A DNA stretch of 5,214 nucleotides from Paludibacteraceae bacterium (GTDB taxonomy: Bacteria > Bacteroidota > Bacteroidia > Bacteroidales > Paludibacteraceae). The DNA lies in the NCBI GenBank assembly GCA_023227695.1, contig JALNVE010000231.1, positions 1 to 5,214 on the forward strand, written 5' to 3'. The notes under the pieces were generated by a model that was not told the DNA's origin, made no database searches, and saw only the letters and a program-made list of their open reading frames with translations. Below, piece by piece: positions 1 through 5,112 of this stretch; position 1 is the stretch's first letter, and each line of letters opens with the position of its first letter. Made by a program: the position numbers and the translations under genes.

Positions 1-4
1 AAAA

Positions 5-26
5 TACTTTTTATGTCTAAAAAGTA
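5..26. repeat. AT-rich 9-bp hairpin at the window edge
   Basis: TACTTTTTA (5-13) and TAAAAAGTA (18-26) form a perfect 9-bp stem around the 4-base loop TGTC. On the minus strand the stem is followed by TTTT up to the window edge, so it could end minus-strand transcription coming from feoB, but it lacks a GC-rich stem. It could equally be an operator or the edge of a mobile element outside the window. Confidence 0.4.
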
Positions 27-81
27 CGTTTAATAAAAATACAAATACCTAGCAAACAAAAACTTAGAAATATAAATGCTA

Positions 82-101
82 AAATAAAACTTATTTTATT
101 T
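82..101. repeat. AT-only 8-bp hairpin
   Basis: AAATAAAA (82-89) and TTTTATTT (94-101) pair perfectly around the loop CTTA. A stem made only of A-T pairs is weak, and such matches arise easily in this composition. Any role as a transcription end point is a guess. Confidence 0.3.
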
Positions 102-115
102 GGAATACAACATAG

Positions 116-143
116 AAGAGACGATGTACCACATCGTCTTCTT
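116..143. terminator. Possible terminator-like hairpin
   Basis: AGACGATGT (119-127) and ACATCGTCT (131-139) form a perfect 9-bp stem with the 3-base loop ACC. Three more pairs (116-118 with 141-143) follow if T140 is bulged out. It is the longest mixed-composition stem in the window's intergenic DNA, and the flanks are AT-rich on both sides, but neither side has a clean T-run. A terminator for feoB (minus strand) or for a gene left of the window is plausible; a repeated palindromic element is the alternative. Confidence 0.35.
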
Positions 144-157
144 AATTATATAAAAAT

Positions 158-219
158 CAATTAATTGCAATTGCACGGACTACGTCCGCGGCTATTATTA
201 TGCAGCCGCCTTCGCGGCT
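158..219. repeat. Nested palindromes resembling a REP or MITE-type interspersed element
   Basis: Consecutive palindromes run through this stretch: CAATTAATTG (158-167), GCAATTGC (167-174), a hairpin CGGAC-TAC-GTCCG (176-188), CCGCGG (186-191) and a hairpin AGCCGC-CTTC-GCGGCT (204-219). GCGGCT occurs twice (188-193 and 214-219), and the single AGCCGC (204-209) can pair with either copy, so two structures exclude each other. It is a GC-rich island inside AT-rich DNA. From memory it resembles interspersed intergenic repeats of Bacteroidales genomes; I could not check copy number. Confidence 0.45.
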
Positions 220-311
220 AATCGGTTGCTCAGCATTTTTCCGTTAAATAACCTTGTTTTTCGAGCAAGATTTTGATCCAAATTTTGAGCACCCTACCTT
301 TCAGGGCGTGA

Positions 312-328
312 AGGTTGCAAAGCAACTT
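312..328. repeat. Short hairpin with 3-base loop
   Basis: AGGTTGC (312-318) pairs with GCAACTT (322-328) around the loop AAA, seven pairs including one G-T wobble. It has no T-run on either side, so an intrinsic terminator is unlikely. Its shape (short stem, 3-base loop) matches the hairpins at 176-188 and 348-362. Confidence 0.4.
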
Positions 329-347
329 ACTAATTAGACCAATTGGC

Positions 348-362
348 AGGTCCTTTGGACCT
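348..362. repeat. Hairpin touching the feoB stop codon
   Basis: AGGTCC (348-353) and GGACCT (357-362) form a perfect 6-bp stem around TTT. The stem includes the last base of the feoB stop codon (362-364 on the minus strand). The palindrome CCAATTGG (339-346) lies two bases away from it on the left. There is no following T-run in feoB orientation, so a 3'-end stabilising structure or the edge of a repeated element is more likely than an intrinsic terminator. Confidence 0.4.
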
Positions 363-2833
363 TAAATAAACAACTTACCCACCTGGTACACAATAAACGA
401 AGCTATCCAAGCCACACTGGTTGTATAAAAGATAGAAAACACGGCCCAAGTCCAATTAGACTCCTTCCAAATGGCCGAAATGGCCGCAATACAAGGAAAA
501 CACAACAGCACAAAAATCATAAAGCTCAATGCCACCAGCGGAGCCGATGCGTCACTGTCTACCTCCATGTTGGTCTTCAGAGCGCGGACCAGATGTTCCG
601 ACTCGTCATCGGCCTCTATATCGGCATGGTAAAGAATGCCCATTGACGAAACAATAATCTCCTTTGCGGCCAATCCTGTGAGCACGCTCACTCCCATCTC
701 CCAACTGAAACCGATTGGTTTCACTACCGGTTGGATGAAATGGCCTATCTGACCGATATATGAATTCTCGCTATGGATAGAGGCTTTCTCCAACTGCAAC
801 AGAGCCACGATTGAATCGCGCTGTGCAACGCTTATACTTTGGTTAGCCTCAACCTGTGCAATCTGTGCATTTATCGGTGCCATCTTCTCTTCTGATGTTG
901 GAAAGTAATTGAGCAACCAAATAATGATGGATGCAACCAGAATGACCGAACCGATTTTCTTCAAGTACTGAACCGCCTTCTCCCACATGTGCATCGTAGT
1001 GTTACGTATGGTAGGAATTCGGTAAGGCGGCAACTCCATTACGAATTGCTCCGAAACATCCTTGAACTTCGTCTTCTTCAAAAGAAGGGCAGTCAGGACA
1101 GAGAACATGATACCTATCATATAGATTCCCATCAGGATAAGAGCCTGATAGTTATCGAAGAAAGCCGAGATAAAGAGCATATAGACCGGAAGCCTTGCCG
1201 AGCACGACATGAACGGAATGGCCATCATCGTAATGATCCTATCCTTCTTGTTTTCCAACGTACGGGTTGCCATGATGGCAGGAACACCGCAGCCAAAGCC
1301 CGTAAGGAGCGGAATGAACGATTTTCCGTGCAAGCCCATCTTGTGCATCACCTTATCCATAATAAAGGCCGCACGGGCCATGTAACCCGTATCTTCCAAA
1401 AGGGAGATGAAGAAGAAGAGGATCAAAATATTGGGCAAGAAGACCAACACGCCTCCAACACCGGCTATGATACCGTTTACAATCAGATCGGAAAGAATGC
1501 CTTCGCCCAAGAAGTTACGCATCGTTTCGCCCAACCATGACACACCCGCCTCAATCCACTCCTGCGGATAGGTTCCCAGCGTAAAGGTTGCCTGAAACAT
1601 GAGAAACAAAAAGAAGATCAGGACAGGAAATCCCAACCATTTGTTGGTCAAAACCACATCCACTGCGTAAGAGAGTTCAGCCTTCTCTTCGGTAGGTTTC
1701 TGAAGGGTCTCCTTTAAGGCTCCGCGGATAAAACCGTATTTCGCATTGGTAATAACGCCCGAAGCATCTTCATCATACTCCTTCTCTATCTCAGCACGGC
1801 ACCTCTCGGCCACCTCCTTTATATCGGTTATATCGCCGAGATTCTCCTTCAAGTGCTTATAGGTTACCGAGTCATTCTCCAACAACTTGATGGCCACGTA
1901 ACGCAACGGGAAATCGACCGCAATCTCCTTGTGTCCCGAAACCAATGATTTTATTTTCTCAATGGCCCTCTCGATATCCGGACCGTAGTTGATGTGGATA
2001 TGTTTGGCCACCTCCTCCTGCTCTTCGTAAACGTTGATGATATGGTCCAACACATGTTGTATTCCTTCGCCAGTCTTGGCGGTTGTAGGTACACACGGAA
2101 AACCGAGCATGCTCTCCAACAGCGTCTCGTCAAGGGTTGCATTGGACTTTTTCAGTTCGTCATACATATTGAGAGACATCACCATACGCACGTTCATATC
2201 AATGAGCTGCGTTGTAAGGAAGAGGTTACGCTCCAGGTTGGTAGAGTCTACCACATTCAGCACCACGTCGGGGTGATGTTCGGTAATGTATTCGCGCACA
2301 TAAAGCTCCTCGGGCGAGAACTCCGTGATGGAATAGGTGCCCGGAAGGTCGACCAAATTAATGGTGTATCCCTTATGATAGAATGTTCCGATTTTAGAAG
2401 AGACCGTCACACCACTGTAGTTGCCAACCCTTTCGCGAAGTCCGGTAGCATGGTTGAAGAAGGAGGTCTTTCCGCAGTTCGGATTTCCTACCAACGCAAC
2501 GGTTATCGTATTGGTCTCCTGCTTGATACGCCTCTGTACCTCTTCAGAAATTGTGCCGTTAAAGATATACTGGCTTTCATCCTCACTCTCCGAAACGCTC
2601 ACCACCTCGATATGACTCGCCTCGCTTCGACGCAAAGAGATATGGCTCTGCATAATCTTGTATTCAATCGGGTCAAGCAATGGAGCGTTCTTCAACACCG
2701 TCACCTTCTGGCCTTTCACAAATCCCATCTCCATTACCCGATGACGGAATCCTCCATGACCGTTCACCTTAACGATGACGCACTCCTGTTTCGCAGGAAT
2801 ATCTGCTAATGTTCTTGGTTTTTTCTCGTCCAT
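362..2833 (-). CDS. feoB: FeoA-FeoB fusion, ferrous iron transport GTPase/permease
   Basis: This is the inner-membrane Fe(II) uptake protein, with the cytoplasmic FeoA partner fused to its N-terminus as is usual in Bacteroidota. Residues about 5-80 are the FeoA (SH3-like) domain. The G domain follows, with G1 GNPNCGKTS (116-124), the G2 threonine in GVTVS (141-145), G3 DLPG (162-165), G4 NMYD (222-225) and G5 TAKTGEG (251-257). A helical GDI-type region runs to about 380. The membrane part (about 395-823) shows the Gate signatures LEDTGYMARAAF (479-490), GFGCGVPAIMATRT (512-525), PFMSCSARLPVY (540-551) and a late CFPC (778-781). Residues about 645-692 are a hydrophilic helical insert between membrane segments, likely periplasmic. 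At 823 residues it is full length for a fused form and all G motifs are intact. It lies 56 bp after the porin on the same strand, with no good promoter in the gap, so cotranscription is likely. Confidence 0.97.
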   Translation of the reverse strand: MDEKKPRTLADIPAKQECVIVKVNGHGGFRHRVMEMGFVKGQKVTVLKNAPLLDPIEYKIMQSHISLRRSEASHIEVVSVSESEDESQYIFNGTISEEVQRRIKQETNTITVALVGNPNCGKTSFFNHATGLRERVGNYSGVTVSSKIGTFYHKGYTINLVDLPGTYSITEFSPEELYVREYITEHHPDVVLNVVDSTNLERNLFLTTQLIDMNVRMVMSLNMYDELKKSNATLDETLLESMLGFPCVPTTAKTGEGIQHVLDHIINVYEEQEEVAKHIHINYGPDIERAIEKIKSLVSGHKEIAVDFPLRYVAIKLLENDSVTYKHLKENLGDITDIKEVAERCRAEIEKEYDEDASGVITNAKYGFIRGALKETLQKPTEEKAELSYAVDVVLTNKWLGFPVLIFFLFLMFQATFTLGTYPQEWIEAGVSWLGETMRNFLGEGILSDLIVNGIIAGVGGVLVFLPNILILFFFISLLEDTGYMARAAFIMDKVMHKMGLHGKSFIPLLTGFGCGVPAIMATRTLENKKDRIITMMAIPFMSCSARLPVYMLFISAFFDNYQALILMGIYMIGIMFSVLTALLLKKTKFKDVSEQFVMELPPYRIPTIRNTTMHMWEKAVQYLKKIGSVILVASIIIWLLNYFPTSEEKMAPINAQIAQVEANQSISVAQRDSIVALLQLEKASIHSENSYIGQIGHFIQPVVKPIGFSWEMGVSVLTGLAAKEIIVSSMGILYHADIEADDESEHLVRALKTNMEVDSDASAPLVALSFMIFVLLCFPCIAAISAIWKESNWTWAVFSIFYTTSVAWIASFIVYQVGKLFI

Positions 2834-2889
2834 TCTATCTTATATCTTTTGTTTCTAACCCTTTCGGGGAATATCAACTCGCTTTTTTA

Positions 2890-3960
2890 TCAAAATTCAA
2901 ACTCCAATCGCATCATGGCCACTAGGGCATTGTCTACCTCCCCTTGAACGCCTGCCGGATTAATCACATACTGCAGATCGGGTTGCAGCCAAAGCTGCTG
3001 AAGAACCGGAAAGCGGTAGGTCATCTCGATAAAAGCCTCATACTCGCGATGGCTGTTCAAGAGGTTACAGACAGCAGCCAAGCCCAAAGCATCCTCTTTG
3101 CCATCGGTAAAGAGGTTATGAAACTTGAAACCGGCATCCATTTGCATGTATGTCTCATTTTCATTTTTCGGAGTCCAAGCCACCTGACCAAACACACCGA
3201 AATGGTTGATGCGCTTTTCGCCAAGCAGATAGAAACCGTATTTCTTCATCTGCGTATGGTAGTAACCTCCCAACTTGCAGGTACCTTTCTCGCCGCATCG
3301 GTAGTGAAGCTCCGCAACGGTAAGCAGGCCCTCCTTCTCACTGAGTTTCCACTCCACGTTGTAGGGGTTCTCTTCAAAATCGGTCACCAACCCATCAAAC
3401 GCACCGGCTTGAATTCGCCAACGATCTGTGATGTTCCAACCAGCCTCAACACCTAAACCCATCAACGGAAAAATAGGAACTGAAACATTGCCCGCCATCA
3501 GGCTGTTGATGCCCAAACAGCTATGGACAAAGATGCCAGTCTCGTCGCTAACGGCAAAATCGGCATTCAGGTCCTGCAATCCTATGGTAAAGTCAAACCT
3601 ATCTGCAAACGACTGGTTGAACCAGAACTCCTGCATAAAGGTGTGATTGCCCGCCTCAATATTATCCACCACGTGCAGATCGCCCACTAAGGTAGACGAC
3701 GGCTCTCCACCATGCGTGTTGGCTCCCTTCGCATAAAAGGTTCCGCCATTCCACCAACGGACATCTTCTGTCTTCATCTGTACACACATCAAAGCATAGC
3801 CCAGATAGGTTACGCCCTGTTTCATTCCACCCATCGTATTGCTTACGATATCTCCCTTGTAATTGGCGTCGAAAGACAAAAAAGTCTTGTTCTCTTCTGC
3901 CAACGCATTAGAGATGTACAAAAATACTAAAAGTACCAGTGAATACCTTTTTTTCTTCAT
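2890..3960 (-). CDS. OprB-family (carbohydrate-selective type) outer-membrane porin
   Basis: The 356-residue product has a clear signal peptide: a basic MKKKR start, a hydrophobic core at 7-18, and an ALA site predicting cleavage after residue 21. The mature chain alternates in the way of beta strands and is rich in aromatic and glycine residues. It ends in RLEFEF, with the C-terminal phenylalanine typical of outer-membrane barrels. The segment QPDLQYVINPAG (326-337) near the C-terminus is the hallmark of the OprB family, and WNITDRWRIQAGAFDG (175-190) also fits. OprB proteins of Pseudomonas pass sugars; the substrate here is not readable from sequence. Its place just ahead of feoAB suggests a part in iron or ferrous-complex entry, which is inference. 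Cysteines at 222 and 228 (CGEKGTC) are unusual for a barrel. The start follows directly from the signal peptide and has no Shine-Dalgarno sequence. Confidence 0.85.
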   Translation of the reverse strand: MKKKRYSLVLLVFLYISNALAEENKTFLSFDANYKGDIVSNTMGGMKQGVTYLGYALMCVQMKTEDVRWWNGGTFYAKGANTHGGEPSSTLVGDLHVVDNIEAGNHTFMQEFWFNQSFADRFDFTIGLQDLNADFAVSDETGIFVHSCLGINSLMAGNVSVPIFPLMGLGVEAGWNITDRWRIQAGAFDGLVTDFEENPYNVEWKLSEKEGLLTVAELHYRCGEKGTCKLGGYYHTQMKKYGFYLLGEKRINHFGVFGQVAWTPKNENETYMQMDAGFKFHNLFTDGKEDALGLAAVCNLLNSHREYEAFIEMTYRFPVLQQLWLQPDLQYVINPAGVQGEVDNALVAMMRLEFEF

Positions 3961-3964
3961 ATCA

Positions 3965-3983
3965 AAAAAATTCTATTATTATC
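3965..3983 (-). promoter_or_regulatory. Weak Fur-box-like sequence in the porin leader
   Basis: Read on the minus strand, this 19-mer begins GATAATAATAG and matches the classical 19-bp Fur consensus at 12 positions by my alignment, including the first six. It sits between the proposed -7 element and the porin start, where a repressor would block transcription. In DNA this AT-rich a 12/19 match is close to chance, so this is only a suggestion based on the iron-transport context. Confidence 0.2.
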
Positions 3984-3988
3984 GACAA

Positions 3989-4020
3989 CAAAATTAGGTC
4001 TGCATAAAAAGATAGCCAAT
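3989..4020 (-). promoter_or_regulatory. Bacteroides-type promoter for porin-feoAB
   Basis: On the minus strand, TAATTTTG (3996-3989) is an exact match to the Bacteroidota -7 consensus TAnnTTTG. ATTG (4020-4017) lies 20 bp further upstream, three of four bases of the -33 TTTG element. This would place the transcript start about 25 bases before the porin ATG. Confidence 0.5.
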
Positions 4021-4033
4021 CACCAAAAGTAGT

Positions 4034-4041
4034 TATTTTTG
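4034..4041 (+). promoter_or_regulatory. Bacteroides-type -7 element for vsr
   Basis: TATTTTTG matches TAnnTTTG exactly and lies 41 bp before the vsr start codon, giving a short leader. No TTTG is found at the expected -33 distance, so the promoter would be weak or activator-dependent. It lies close to the -33 region of the divergent porin promoter, so the two could compete for RNA polymerase. Confidence 0.35.
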
Positions 4042-4082
4042 CATTTCATGCTAATCATATCTAGTGATTTATTGACAAATGA

Positions 4083-4622
4083 ATGGATAGACTGACGCCC
4101 CAACAACGAAGCAAAACGATGAGCCGCATCCGTAGCCGCAACACCAAACCAGAAATGTTGGTGCGTCGCTACCTCTATGCACACGGGTTCCGTTATAGGG
4201 TCAACGTCAGGACGTTGCCGGGCACGCCAGACATTGCGTTGCGAAAATACCACACAGCCATCTTCATACACGGCTGTTTCTGGCACGGGCACGAGTGCCA
4301 AGGCGGACGCATGCCACAGACGCACACCGAGTTTTGGGCCAAAAAGATAGCCTGCAACCAGGCCCGCGACATCGAAGTGCGCGACAAACTCCGAGCCTTA
4401 GGCTGGCGCACCATGGTAGTCTGGGAGTGCCAGCTCAAGCCCAAAATACGCCAACAAACCCTCGACAGCATTGCCTTCCTCCTCAACGAAGCCTTTCTCG
4501 ACAAATACCGCAAACCAGAACCAAAAAAGTATGTCATACCCGAAGCAGAAGTTAGAATTGCTGCCGAAGAGAAGGTGGAATATGGGAAGGGAAAGAAAAA
4601 TAAAGTTTATTCAAAGCATTAA
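4083..4622 (+). CDS. vsr: Very short patch repair endonuclease Vsr (T:G mismatch endonuclease)
   Basis: Vsr nicks DNA 5' of the T in T:G mismatches that arise when 5-methylcytosine deaminates, starting repair. The 179-residue product carries the family signatures in order: KTMSRIRSRNTKPE (11-24), LPGTPDIAL (45-53), FIHGCFWHGHEC (61-72), FWAKKI (84-89), RD (95-96) and LGWRTMVVWEC (106-116). Against E. coli Vsr numbering as I recall it, offset by one, the catalytic D51, H64, H69 and D97 correspond to D50, H63, H68 and D96. The zinc ligands correspond to C65, H70, C72 and C116. It therefore looks active. The start is firm: a TGA in frame directly precedes the ATG. The family is about 150-160 residues; the extra length is a basic, low-complexity C-terminal tail (about 143-179). 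No cytosine methylase, its usual neighbour, is in the window. A GHKL ATPase gene follows after 91 bp. Confidence 0.95.
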   Translation: MDRLTPQQRSKTMSRIRSRNTKPEMLVRRYLYAHGFRYRVNVRTLPGTPDIALRKYHTAIFIHGCFWHGHECQGGRMPQTHTEFWAKKIACNQARDIEVRDKLRALGWRTMVVWECQLKPKIRQQTLDSIAFLLNEAFLDKYRKPEPKKYVIPEAEVRIAAEEKVEYGKGKKNKVYSKH

Positions 4623-4647
4623 CATAAATACTTGTACATTTTCCCTA

Positions 4648-4678
4648 TTTTTACAAATACATTATCAGCTTATAATTG
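4648..4678 (+). promoter_or_regulatory. Possible promoter ahead of the GHKL ATPase gene
   Basis: TATAATTG (4671-4678) matches the -7 consensus TAnnTTTG except at one base, and TTTT (4648-4651) lies 19 bp upstream as a 3/4 match to the -33 TTTG. A small inverted repeat, TAACT (4693-4697) with AGTTA (4703-4707), lies just before the ATG at 4714. In DNA this AT-rich, chance matches are common; read-through from vsr is the alternative. Confidence 0.25.
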
Positions 4679-4713
4679 TTTATTAATAGACTTAACTCTT
4701 AAAGTTATCAAAT

Positions 4714-5112
4714 ATGGAAGTCAAAGCTAAAGATATTATTGATTCAGTTGATCTTTCTAAGTCAGAATCATTTCTTCCTTTATATGAATGCATAGTAAAC
4801 TCCATAGTAAGTCTTATTAAATCAAAACAAAAAAATTCTCAAATTAATATTTTTATAGAAAGAGAAACATCTAGTAAGTATGACATTGATTTTTTTGATA
4901 AAACGCCCCAACCTATAAAATCGATTACACTTTATGATAATGGAGAAGGATTTACAGAAGAAAATTTCAATTCATTTAATGCTCCTTTTAGTAAAGTAAA
5001 TAAGAAATACGGATGTAAAGGAGTAGGTCGTTTTACCATGCTAGCAATGTTTAAACAAATCAAAATATGTAGCATTTTTAAACAAGGAAACAAAGGGTCA
5101 GTAGAAATTTAG
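4714..5112 (+). CDS. GHKL-type ATP-binding protein (HATPase_c_3 / MORC-like), truncated after the nucleotide-binding half
   Basis: The 132 residues cover only the start of a GHKL (gyrase, Hsp90, histidine kinase, MutL) ATPase fold. The N-box is LYECIVNSI (23-31, with E25 and N29 in the Mg-ATP positions). The G1 box is DNGEGF (75-80), followed by the ATP-lid motif GCKGVGRF (100-107). The spacing and the lid fit the HATPase_c_3 group that includes MORC-like ATPases of restriction-modification islands. Such proteins are several hundred residues long, so the S5-like and C-terminal parts are missing. The frame ends in TAG at 5110-5112, and an apparent insertion sequence follows, so this is probably a disrupted gene. 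The start is the first ATG after an in-frame stop at 4693-4695. By hand count G+C is about 27% over 4741-5100, against about 56% in the core of vsr. Any ATP binding left would lack a partner domain. Confidence 0.75.
   Translation: MEVKAKDIIDSVDLSKSESFLPLYECIVNSIVSLIKSKQKNSQINIFIERETSSKYDIDFFDKTPQPIKSITLYDNGEGFTEENFNSFNAPFSKVNKKYGCKGVGRFTMLAMFKQIKICSIFKQGNKGSVEI

Larger units (their letters stand above)
1..361. other. Gene-free, palindrome-rich region downstream of feoB
   Basis: No believable gene lies here; the only ATG-started frames are a few codons long (for example six codons from 13). The left part (1-160) is very AT-rich, and the right part carries a series of short perfect hairpins with 3- or 4-base loops, listed separately. 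It would be the 3' untranslated or intergenic DNA after feoB on the minus strand. I see no classical stem plus long T-run terminator right after feoB. The hairpins at 5-26, 82-101 and 116-143 lie in AT-rich flanks and are the best places for transcription to end. The next gene to the left is outside the window. Confidence 0.7.

Noticed and set aside
13..33. A tiny six-codon frame starting at ATG 13
   Set aside because: It is too short to support and lies in the stem-loop at 5-26.
989..1540. A 183-codon plus-strand open frame opposite the FeoB membrane region
   Set aside because: The product is rich in His, Arg, Asp and Glu, as expected when hydrophobic codons are read on the reverse strand; feoB is certain here.
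1994..2809. A 271-codon plus-strand open frame opposite the N-terminal part of feoB
   Set aside because: It lies wholly antisense to the conserved FeoA and G-domain coding sequence and has no recognisable motif or signal; it is a shadow frame.
2834..2889. A terminator or separate feoB promoter in the porin-feoB gap
   Set aside because: Only a 3-bp CCC/GGG stem is present with no T-run behind it in the minus direction, and no TAnnTTTG match is found.
2944..3456. A 170-codon plus-strand open frame opposite the porin gene
   Set aside because: It is antisense to a well-supported OprB-type coding sequence and shows no family features.
4020..4325. A minus-strand open frame of 101 codons overlapping vsr
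   Set aside because: It overlaps the conserved Vsr catalytic region and has no recognisable domain.
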